A stretch of DNA of 64,000 nucleotides from Sthenelais limicola (lineage: Eukaryota > Annelida > Polychaeta > Phyllodocida > Sigalionidae). This document shows, one piece after another, positions 55,228 to 64,000 of the stretch (position 1 is its first letter; the number at the start of each line of letters is the position of its first letter). The translations under genes were made by a program, and so were the position numbers. The notes under the pieces were generated by a model, which made no database searches, was not told the origin of the DNA, and saw only the letters and a program-made list of their open reading frames with translations. The stretch covers positions 30,510,873 to 30,574,872 of the forward strand of contig OW804102.1 in NCBI GenBank assembly GCA_942159475.1, read 5' to 3'.

Positions 55228-55620
55228 TAGTGCAGGCATGAACTGCATTTTAAAAACAAATTTAACCATTAATACAATATCCAATGGTTTCTAACCCCTT
55301 ATCGGAAAACTGTACTTATATACCTATGGAATTCAAATACTAAAGCATTATGCGGGGATATTCTTTAAATTGTATTTTGCTTCTCTCAAAGTAAAGTATT
55401 CTAAAGCTTAATGATTCTGCATTTGAAGGCGAAGCATCAATCGTAGAGAGTATGTGAAACTATAATATGTTTGGCCTGGCCTCACAGCCTATTTGATTAT
55501 CTTACTTCTATTGGCCTAATGCAACGCCACTTTATCACGTCTGTGATGCGCATGCTCAATGCCTGGGGCAACTTCCGGTTCTCAGAGCTATCCATAATAG
55601 TTCATCTGCGTTCTTGCCAG
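55228..55620. other. No gene recognised
   Basis: Short frames only. Confidence 0.4.
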
Positions 55621-55681
55621 AATATATCAATGGATATAATAATATTTATATTATAGGTTATCATCTTAGTTTTCATTTAGA

Positions 55682-55900
55682 TGGACCAACGAGAGTAAAT
55701 ATTTCAGTCTCGTTGGATGGACTCACTGTGGTATTTATGAAATACATATTCACACAAGTTGTGAAAATGGCTCACAAAAATGTGAGCCAAACTGACATAT
55801 TTCAGTATTCTGAGACAATTACCAGACAAGTAAGTAGTAAAGTGGATTAAATTATAATTATAGGGTACCTTCAGGTACCTTCTTCAGAAGAAGAAGGTAC
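55682..55900 (+). other. Run of five consecutive short hairpins
   Basis: Stems: CCAACGAGA/TCTCGTTGG (55686-55694, 55708-55716); GTATTT/AAATAC (55731-55745); TTCACA/TGTGAA (55749-55765); TGGCTCACA/TGTGAGCCA (55768-55789); GTACCTTCTTC/GAAGAAGGTAC (55875-55900). Plausible splice sites (TTTTCATTTAG at 55680; CAA|GTAAGT at 55829) bracket a 149-nt open frame, but I recognise no protein in it. GTACCGAAATGTT and AATAAAAAC follow the last hairpin. Confidence 0.55.
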
Positions 55901-55930
55901 ACCTTGTAAGTACCGAAATGTTAGAATCTA

Positions 55931-56384
55931 AACATCACTAAAACAACTTGATAATAAAAACAACTTCATTAAAATCACTGACTCTCTTATCTAGTTTTGG
56001 TGTCTGAACTTTATAAATTATAATCATATCGAGGCAACTCCAGGGGTTGCAGGGAATAATACCCTCCCTGATTCTTCCACCCTTGATGTACTTGTATACC
56101 TCAGCTTATAATTATATACTGGCTTGTCACCCCTACCCTAGTAGGAATCAAACCTTTACTCACTGCCTTGAACTGGAGGGAGGGGGGGGGGATATTTGAT
56201 TTACGCCTGTTTAAAGGTCAAGTGTAAAGGTTTTTATTTGGGGCTTGATGCATTCGGAGGAATATTTTGAAACGATGTACAAAGTTTTAGCACCCAACCA
56301 AACAAATCAAACCAGTGAGAGGTGTTTAAGCGCTACCATTTTCTGAGCCCGACGCAGCCCAGCACCTGTTTAACCCTATACTGT
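55931..56384. other. No gene; G tract near 56177
   Basis: GGAGGGAGGGGGGGGGG at 56175-56191. GGTTTGATTCC on the minus strand at 56143 is a lone box B-like motif without a box A. Confidence 0.4.
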
Positions 56385-56485
56385 TGTACTGGGGCCATAA
56401 CAAACTCAGGAATAGACTAACAGGATTAATAACCTCAATTTTGGGCCTGCTGGTGCACTAGCTGTCAGTGCATAATCCCTTATGT
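56385..56485. repeat. F8 element, left part
   Basis: GGGGCCATAACAAACTCAGG, AACAGGATTAATAACCTCAA and GGCCTGCTGGTGCACTAGC match the left half of F8. Confidence 0.65.
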
Positions 56486-56995
56486 TGACCTAAATAAACA
56501 ACACTACAACTTCAACGACAATTTCCAATAGGTTTTCCAAACAATTCCCATAAGTCCGAGCAACTCGTTACAACTCCCCTATTGCTGAGCCCCTGATCCG
56601 GAGCCATTCCTTACAGGAGAGGCAAAGGCTATCCAATATTCACTGTCAATTCTTATGTTTCCCCAGGCAAGCTCAGTGATTCTGTCTATACTCCCAGCTT
56701 CCATGTCTACGCCTCATCTTCAATACCTGATGCCTGTCTAGGAGACTGTCTGAGCACCACTATTACAGGTCTTCCAGGGTCTCTTTAGACGAGTATGCAA
56801 TATGTATACAGTTATACTGAAGTGTTTCTTTATAGTTGCTGCTATTTTAAGCTGAATTAAATTGGTTCTACCTGGCTTCGGTCTTTGTCTGGGAATTATG
56901 TAGCGACTCTTAGAGCATGCTATGAAACATTTTTGGAAAACATATTGATACTTATATAAGTTCTATAAATATGTTATTTATCAGTGTGTGTTTAC
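56486..56995. other. No gene recognised
   Basis: Nothing recognised. Confidence 0.4.
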
Positions 56996-57152
56996 ATATA
57001 TACATGTATGTATGTATGTATGTATGTACATGTATATATGCATACATGTATGTATACATGTATGTTGTGCATGGGGAATGTATGTATGTATGTATACATG
57101 TATGTATACATGTATGTATACATGTTTGTATGTATGCTGTATGTATGTATGC
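56996..57152. repeat. TGTA/TACA microsatellite cluster
   Basis: (TGTA)n mixed with TACATGTATGTATACATG palindromic blocks. It yields Met/Tyr/Val/Cys frames on both strands that are artefacts. Confidence 0.95.
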
Positions 57153-58130
57153 AGAGAGATAGATCTATAGACGGAGGGTCATGGGTAGACATTAAGTTAG
57201 CAAGCTAGTTTGGTAATGTGGGAAAGTATGGCTTGTATTACTAAAAGACTCTTTATCGTATTTACTTTTTAATTTAACACTCGCGAGGACATTTACGATA
57301 TTGTCAGGGATTCCAATACAAGCTAGGAAAAGGAAACGAAATCCAGAAAAAGTTATTAAGATAAGACACATTAACTGATTCCTAAGGCGACATACAATCT
57401 TAGGGGGTACAGGTAGGTTACAGCAGTGGGTGGAAGGCCATGGTTATTCTGCATTGAATTATTACCCGCGAGCCCATTATCCTCATATTTGCTTGGCATC
57501 CATTGATCATAACATTCTGTGTACACTGTGCATAATTGCCTATGTTCAACTGTCATTTTACAGAAGATTGGCGGTACACAAATTCTAAATATATAAAAAA
57601 TATATACTGTTGCTATATGATTAGAACTAGAGGAACAACATGCACATTGGTCAGTTTTTTCAAGTTTGCTGTTTTGCATGACTAGATTTCCTTGGACTAT
57701 TTTCAATGGCCTGAAGGTAACCATTCAAACATCCAGTAAAACTAGGGGAATAAATGAGGGTATTGTATCAGGTTATTGTACAAGACAGCAAATCCCAAGC
57801 TTCACAAATAGAATTATTGAAAGCACAGCTACCATTTGGCAGCAACGAATTGGAAATGATTCGGTTGCATGATGTTGAAATCTTCCTTTGAACTTTCACA
57901 TTAAAGTGAAAAAGGTTATTCTCAATACAGAGAAGAATGGGTTTTATTGCGCAGGCAAATGCATGGGTAAATGGCATGTGCGACCGTCACATTGGTCTAT
58001 AAAAGTGCTGGATTGCTGCTTTTCACCGTATTCACAAAGGAAAACAAACATGAAAGTGGTAGGGACGGGAAAGAAAGGGAAGGACATGCAGGATGAGAAC
58101 GAGAATGAGACACATCCAGGAATTACTATA
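57153..58130. other. No gene recognised
   Basis: The 117-codon minus frame at 57371-57724 has no recognised motif. Confidence 0.4.
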
Positions 58131-58373
58131 GGGGTCAGATTTTCAGAAAATGTACAATTCACCTTCACAAATCCTCTCAAATAGCCCAAATTTCAGATGG
58201 AAATAAAGTTAAAAATACATTTCAACCTAGCCAAACAGATTGCTAGAATCTATGCAATGCTGAATATCTATAGTTGAATTTACCTAGTATTGGCCAAATT
58301 GCAGCCTAATTTTGCAGAAATTACTAAATATTTACAGCTGCCAATTGTACATATTCTGGAAATCTGACCCATA
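58131..58373 (-). repeat. F2 MITE, minus strand
   Basis: GGGGTCAGATTTTCAGAAAA and ATATTCTGGAAATCTGACCC; interior CTCTCAAATAGCCCAAATTTC. Confidence 0.88.
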
Positions 58374-58620
58374 GTTGAGCTTCACGATCTGTGGGGTAGA
58401 TAAGTGCAGGGTGTGAAATAACCAGAGCAGAGCTATACCCCCTAAACCACAGGGTGACGCCTTCACAGTGAGGCTCTCTAAAAGGGAGTTGAGATTGGAA
58501 TAGCATGGGGAATACTTTATGAAAAATAAACCCTAGTAATTTGCAGTGAAGAGATAATTCGTGTATACACATTAAGTGTGCAATGACTGCAGGAGGCATA
58601 GGGGCGAGTATCAGGTCTAG

Positions 58621-58735
58621 TGAGGACAGGGGACGGGGAACAGGGGACAAGGAACAGGGGACGAGAGACAGGGGACGAGAGACAGGGGATGAGAGACAGG
58701 GAACGAGGGACAGCAGACAGAGGACAGAGGAAATA
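58621..58735. repeat. ACAGGGGACGAGAG minisatellite
   Basis: About eight degenerate 14-16-bp units. The plus frame over it reads Gly/Arg/Thr/Asp repeats and is not credible. Confidence 0.9.
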
Positions 58736-60510
58736 GATCGTGAACGACTGGATCTACGAGAACACTGTTAAAGAGTCACTAAACCCCAAAATATTATGAG
58801 AAAATCAACTAATTCTTCTGTCTTACTCCAATGTAACAGCCCCAGTGGTTCGTAATGCACAAGTGAGTTTTACGCATTTAGATGGAGGAAAAGTTTTCCA
58901 GTTTAACACTCCATTCAGGTCGCCACTGTTAGCCTATGTCACAAGGTCTATAAATCTTGAAATGAACATGCAATGTACATAATACATAAGTCAGGAGAGG
59001 TATTGTGATCCACACTATGACTAAGCATTTTGTTGCGGCTGTTCTGAAATAGTGTATCAGACACACTTGGAGTGTAAATGTGCGCATCATAGTGTAAAGG
59101 TGTGAGGGTGTCGAGGTTAGAGATCAAACAGCAATTCTACGTTTTGTGCAAAGATAACTTTTTAATCGTCAAACTTAAATACTAAGTACACTCAATTCAT
59201 TACCCCACCCCTCAGCCTGCATTGGCTATTACTCGCATCCCCTTCTCCGCCGATAACTACTCATTAGTTCCAGAGGGGAGGAGGGAGGGGTGGGGGAAAG
59301 GTACATGGGAGCATGATGTAACATGCGGTATTTATTAATCATAACTAAATATCATAACTGATTATCATAAACTACAAGTCAATTAGCATGCGCATAGTTA
59401 TCAACAATAAATGGTAATTCATTATAGAAGGGTGGTTAGGTGAGCCCCGACCTCCTGGCCCACCCTCAAGGGCTAGGGTGAGCTCGGCCGGAGAAAGGAG
59501 TTACTCAATGCTTGGTCACTCTCCTATAGCGGTCGCTGAGGGGCAGCTCAGTCAGCCCCCTCCCACCTAGCCTCCCTGGTTACTTTCCTCTGACTCTAGA
59601 AACACCCTATACGATTGTTTTCTCCTTCTTTTGAAAAGTGAGACTAAATCACCTCACCTTTCTCAAGAACGTCATTTGACTGCCATCTGCCAACTATTCT
59701 ATTCATTTTGTGAGAAATTTTTTCCACCCCTTCAAACCCTGAGACCACATACTGCACATGTATCACTAGGGACCTACATTCCACTAGTGAATAAATTACC
59801 AAACTAGATGGCGCATCTTGCTTGGTTAACCTATATGTAGTTAATATGTATTTCTATCTTTGATGTATGTATTAGCCATACATGATTACAAACTTCATCA
59901 TTAATTTGATCACTATTTTAAATTAAGTGGGTTTGGTACAATACATGGGTGTGTATTCCAGAACACCCGCTGAATTTAAGTCTGAGCTAGGTGTATGTAA
60001 TGGTGTTACACCCTTGGGGGCATAATCTACCAAATAATATACTATCCTTATAATCTAAAAGTTTAACACTACACTGCAGAGTGCCATGGAAAACAAAATA
60101 AATCTCTGTTTTACTCATAATAGGCCTATCTTTCAACTGTCCAGGCCTTTGTATTTATGTATAAAAACAGCTTTTGTAATTTGAGATACAGTAGGTTTAA
60201 ACACGTTTAATGATTATGAAAAAGTACTAGATGCGATCTCAGTAAAGTTGAAAGGATTTCTCACACACTGAGAGGTCATTTGGTATCATACATTGAAAGG
60301 TTTTCTCATACAATGAGTCCAGCATTTGGCGCACAAGAGGAAAATGAGCTTCATATAAAAGGTGAGACCATTTCAGTCTCACCTTCTTTAATGAAGTGTA
60401 TAAGGTGCTAGAAAACATCGGTTTTCTACAATAGTTCATGGCTTTGCCACTTGTGATGCTATGTACATTTACTCTCTTTGTGTTACTATGACTTGTGATG
60501 CTGACACTTG
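58736..60510. other. 1.8 kb without recognised genes
   Basis: AGTGTAAAT/AGTGTAAAGGTGTG repeats near 59070-59105. GGTGAGCCCCGACC to GGTGAGCTCGGCC at 59438-59490 is locally GC-rich. The minus frame 60239-60526 is unrecognised. Confidence 0.4.
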
Positions 60511-60994
60511 ATGATTTACAAAACAATTTTATTACCTATTATAGACTTTGGGGATGTTTTCTACCAAGGGGCTCCACAGAACTACCTTGATAGATTACAA
60601 TCTTTACAAAATTCCGCCATAAATATAGCGTTGAAACTACCGAAATATATGAGTACTAAAGATATACATAGATTGGTGCACATGCCTTCCCTTCAAACCA
60701 GGAGGAATGGACATATACTGGACTTATCGTATCGAAGATCTCTAAAACAAGAGAACATTGATGATAGAAATATAAATTTACGAAGACTAAATGATGGAAA
60801 AAAGCTTAAAGTACCTCATCCTAGAAATGAAGTGTTCAGGAAATCATATCTCCATAGGTTAAGTAATAACTGAACTCTGGAATGATCTACCTAGAGAACC
60901 CAGAGACATAAAAACTAGAGAAGGTTTTAGGAGTTACTTGAAGAATAGATACCCTCAGGAATTTGATCTCTATCTGTTAAATGAAAATGTGTAA
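60511..60994 (+). pseudogene. C-terminal end of a second non-LTR reverse transcriptase, frameshifted
   Basis: 60511-60873 reads YKTILLPIIDFGDVFYQGAP, then LQSLQNSAINIALKLPKY, a hallmark of the segment just after the RT thumb in CR1/Rex/L2-like LINEs (Y-K-x-x-x-L-P...D-x-x-x-x-L-Q-x-L-Q-N-x-A). 60863-60994, in the +1 frame, continues with ELWNDLPREPRDIKTREGFR, the usual LWN-LP C-terminal motif, and stops at TAA. A frameshift lies near 60863-60880. The catalytic palm (YxDD) is missing, so this is a 5'-truncated dead copy. No RNase H follows, which separates it from the element at 47250-48490. Confidence 0.8.
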
Positions 60995-61474
60995 CTACAT
61001 TGTGAATATAGGGAAAAGGGGGGATGTAAACAGACATGTAGGATCTGTAAGACTTAAGGTCGACTTATATCGATTGGGGAGGGAACGAATGATTGTATAT
61101 TGTTGAAATACTGTTATGTCACTTTTATGCTATGTCGGCTTAATGTACAAAAAATTTGTGTGAATGTATGTGAATTTATAATAGCATACCACCGATCGTT
61201 TAACTTTAACTCTATCGGAAGACTGTCTTTAACATGTTCTTTATGAGTAAAAGTCCACTAGTGAAGGATGAAAATAATAACATTTAACTTGGACACTTGA
61301 CTTGGAAAACCAAGCTGAACATTTATTACTTGAAAATCAACGAAAGAACAATGACAATTTATATTATAGAATTAATGGATCCTACGGAAGATCTGCTCTG
61401 CAGAGTAATCTTTCCTATTTGGTAACGACGATTGATACATGATTCAATGTAAGCTGAAACTGAATAAAAGTTAT

Positions 61475-61475
<1 letters not shown>
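60995..61475. other. Probable 3' UTR of the RT fragment, then unique DNA
   Basis: Plus-strand sequence after the RT stop has no tail I can define. The remainder is AT-rich. Confidence 0.35.

Positions 61476-61564
<89 letters not shown>
61476..61564. repeat. (TA)n microsatellite
   Basis: About 88 bp of TA interrupted by one TACA. Cruciform-prone and likely length-variable. Confidence 0.97.
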
Positions 61565-61565
<1 letters not shown>

Positions 61566-61860
61566 TTCCATCTAAATATATATATTAAACACAATGTCCG
61601 AGGGAAGCAAGGAGGGGGGGGGTATTTTCTATATATAATAATATATATATAAGGTTATGTATGGCCGGAAAATGAGCCAGGGTTTGACTAAATAAATATG
61701 AATGCCTCTATTGTACAACAATATCTATAGGTAGAATTTCCAACAAACTACCCTTTCCTCACAGGTTTTCTTTTCCATATTTACATCATACTCATTAAGA
61801 TAGAAGTTGTACATAAGCTACAAGGTAAACAGAAATAGACAGTAGCAGGCCATACTCTTT

Positions 61861-61904
61861 CTGGAATATCATTTGCTATCATCTGGAATATCATCTGCTA
61901 TCAT
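61861..61904. repeat. Two-copy 22-bp tandem duplication
   Basis: CTGGAATATCATTTGCTATC and CTGGAATATCATCTGCTATC in tandem, just before the F11 copy. Confidence 0.9.
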
Positions 61905-61911
61905 CATTCTA

Positions 61912-62199
61912 AAGCGGTTATTCCATTGAATCGCTCATATCTGTTCTCATGGTTTGCTACTGGTTTGCTTCTACATAGTGCCAATTTCATTCACTTTTCA
62001 TCTGCTCAAATCAAACATGTCAGGTTTTAGCACAACGTCCTGAGGGCAAACATAAAACTTTAAGAGCGGATAGAAAGTGCATTAAGCTATTTATTGGACC
62101 ACTCTGGCATCACTGTTTTTTTCACTTTTATTCGCTCTTGCAAAAGAACTGAGCAAAGCATTAGTGTACATAAAGAGCAGCCCAGTGGAACCGCGGCTT
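61912..62199 (+). mobile_element. F11 MITE, second copy
   Basis: AAGCGGTTATTCCATTGAATC at the left; CAGCCCAGTGGAACCGCGGC at the right. CATCTGCTCAAATCAAACATG, TTATTCGCTCTTGCAAAAG and GTACATAAAGAGCAGCCC match the copy at 41532-41775. Confidence 0.8.
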
Positions 62200-62366
62200 G
62201 ATGATATATAGTTAAGGAAGGGTCATAATATAAAACCAGGACCTACAGATAAGGTAAACAAGTACAGATGCCATTAGTATCTCTCTATAACGCTCCAATG
62301 CAGTCACAGCTAAACAAGGGTCGTTGCCCTGATAGGCCCAGGATTTATATATCTACAGCTCCTACT

Positions 62367-62604
62367 TAGGTCAGATTTTCAGAAAATGTACAATTGGCAG
62401 CTCTAGACATTTAAGAAATACTGCTATATTAGACTGAAAACTGATAAATACCGGGTATATTTGAGTACATTTGGTATCACGTTGATTTAAGGTATCTGTT
62501 GTGCTATGTTAAACTACATTTTGGAACTCATTTCTGTCTTAAATGTGGTTTATTTGAGAGGATTGGAGTAGGTGAATTGTACATTTTCTGAAGATCTTAC
62601 CCAT
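62367..62604 (+). repeat. F2 MITE
   Basis: TTAGGTCAGATTTTCAGAAA and CATTTTCTGAAGATCTTACCC; interior CAGCTCTAGACATTTAAG and GAGAGGATTGGAGTAGGTGA. Confidence 0.87.
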
Positions 62605-63770
62605 TTATAAAGCAGTAGTAACAGTCACTACTACTTTACGAATAGGTTTTTGTGTAGATAAATCAGAGCCATAATAAAAATTGTACCCATTAAATGGTGC
62701 GAACAAACATGTACATTCTTGTACTTACTTACTTTTTATGATTTAATACCAAGTTGTTATTTCTAAAACAGAATGAATGAATGTTCCTATCTCCATAAAA
62801 AAAGTATAAAGAACTATACTATGTGGTCCTTATTTTGTATCATCAATGCAGCTTAAAACAGGGAAGCTTTCACTATGCTCGGTACTACACAACTTTTCTT
62901 AGCACATTTGAGTCTAAAAAGTAATGTGTAATATGAAATCTCTGACCACCTTACAATTGTGATAATTGTAATTCAGATATATATATATATACTACAATCA
63001 ATTTTGCAGCTAGAGTGTCATTTGCTTCTTTCTTCAGACTGTCTGAACAATATCTTATTGTTACTTTCTCATTTCTGGTTAGGCAAAGAATGTAACTATG
63101 GCTATGGGAAAAGAACACCACCCTTCTCCCCACTTACCCCCCCCCCCCCCACCCACCCACCCACTCCCCCATCTTTCCCACTGTGACGATTCACGGTCCG
63201 CCTATGTAAAACCAACGACAGCTCCTAAAACTAATGTTTGAATTATTCATGCTCCATCTATAATATGCATAAAAAGAATTGATCCAAGCCAAAGGCGTAT
63301 TAAGTTTAGGACATGACTGAAATGTAGATAGCATAATTTGCATTTATTCTATAATTTGCATATTATGGGATGGATGGAAGGATGCTGGGATAAGGCACAT
63401 AATCCCTTCAATGACCGTCAAGAACACAGTGAAACGGTATAATGTTACTTTAGGAAGAGACAGCTTACATTTTATGTTGAAATTGTTTACAAATCGTTCA
63501 TTGACATTGAAGTAAAGCTGGCTCAGCTGGCTCAGAAACAAATAAGTAAGGCAGCAGCGGGTGAAGATAATTTGTAAGATTATATCTTGTCTTTCCCAGA
63601 GAAATGTTAACCCTTTGAAATCTGTATTCCTGAGGGTAAAATCAGCTAAATGTGACAGTAAAATCATACTAGTGTTATGGTATGTTCTCTTTTGTGTAGT
63701 AAGGTAACCAATATATCATCTGAAAGCTTATTATGTCAAGATGTGTTTTCTGGAATTTTTTTAAAAAAAT
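62605..63770. other. No gene; C tract at 63138-63170
   Basis: A run of about 14 C followed by ACCCACCCACCCACTCCCCC could form an i-motif, or a G-quadruplex on the other strand. ATATATATATATAC at 62978. The minus frame 63344-63667 is unrecognised. Confidence 0.4.
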
Positions 63771-63784
63771 GTTGCCATGGTAAC
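63771..63784. promoter_or_regulatory. X-box-like RFX motif 1
   Basis: GTTGCCATGGTAAC fits the known RFX X-box pattern (GTNRCCATGGYAAC-like), with two inverted half sites. No gene is visible next to it in this window. Confidence 0.4.
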
Positions 63785-63919
63785 CAGACAAATGGACAAA
63801 ATATTATTTTTTTGCATATTTTGGGATTTAGTGATAAATAGGTATCAAGACTTGGTATTATCAAGAGTTCACATGAAGGAAAAGATCACGGAGGATGTTA
63901 TCATCATTTTGAGACCTTT

Positions 63920-63933
63920 GTTGCCATGGTAAC
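63920..63933. promoter_or_regulatory. X-box-like RFX motif 2
   Basis: An identical GTTGCCATGGTAAC, 149 bp after the first. The exact repetition raises either function or membership in a repeat. Confidence 0.4.
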
Positions 63934-64000
63934 CCAATTATTAATGCCTGTGGAGCTGATTACATTGAGGGAGTCACATTGGCTATTGACATTACCGTCA

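Noticed and set aside
55681..55829. Cys-loop receptor-like exon (GPTRVNISVSLDGL)
   Set aside because: The opening residues loosely recall a ligand-gated channel loop, but the following conserved residues are absent and the region is a chain of hairpins.
56143..56153. Box B-like GGTTTGATTCC on the minus strand as a tRNA
   Set aside because: No box A at the right distance.
56971..57208. Short plus and minus frames rich in Met, Tyr and Cys
   Set aside because: Translation of the TGTA microsatellite.

Overview
The window looks like gene-poor, AT-rich animal genomic DNA. I find no intact protein-coding gene, no rRNA, no convincing functional tRNA, no CRISPR and nothing prokaryotic. The long spans without extended reading frames, the dense non-autonomous transposons, the 5'-truncated non-LTR retrotransposons with target-site duplications, the tRNA-derived SINE heads, the microsatellites and a satellite array all point to a eukaryote. 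The style of repeats, including a (GTGA)n element with an ACGCCC...GGGCG hairpin, recalls marine invertebrates and especially molluscs. That placement is inference from memory of repeat style and is not proven.

Layout. 1-11 kb: scattered short transposons in otherwise unrecognised DNA. 11,546-13,499: a 73-bp satellite of 26 full units plus a partial one, with a visible higher-order pattern. 13.8-15.8 kb: a retrotransposon tail with an 11-bp target-site duplication, then several MITEs (miniature inverted-repeat elements). 18.1-18.5 kb: GA-rich tract. 20,056-21,963: five tandem or simple arrays abutting one another, ending in a long hairpin. 22-31 kb: MITEs, including a 202-bp foldback element (27,157-27,358) with perfect 65-bp arms. 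31.5-32.2 kb: GGA-rich minisatellite. 32-46 kb: many MITE copies, a bare poly(A) tract between 13-bp direct repeats, and a tRNA-type SINE split by a MITE. 47,250-48,490: 5'-truncated non-LTR retrotransposon, minus strand, keeping an open RNase H domain. 49-58 kb: more MITEs, several nested. 60,511-60,994: 3' end of a second, different non-LTR reverse transcriptase, frameshifted. 63.7-64 kb: two identical X-box-like 14-mers.

Repeat families, named here for cross-reference. F1: (GTGA)n plus hairpin, 6 copies. F2: ~240-bp MITE with terminal inverted repeats (TIRs) TGGGTCAGATTTTCAGAAAA, TA-flanked, about 14 copies or fragments. F3: ~110-bp near-palindrome AGGGCCTAGTCCACTAAGC, 7 copies. F4: TTAA-flanked AGCTGCAGT...ACTGCAGCT, 7 copies or fragments. 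F5: pogo/Tigger-like CAGTGGAAAC. F5b: CCACTTAACCTGAA. F6: AATAGGGGATTTGCAT. F7: GTCACAAGTCGC ends. F8: foldback AAGGATTAATGACC. F9: a 140-bp repeat pair. F10: a dispersed repeat, one copy of which became a tandem array. F11: TTGCGATTCCACTGGG. Each family was recognised by comparing copies within the window. None was matched to a database.

There is no operon-like or cooperative gene set. The content is best read as layered transposon insertion, with local tandem amplification of some transposon pieces.
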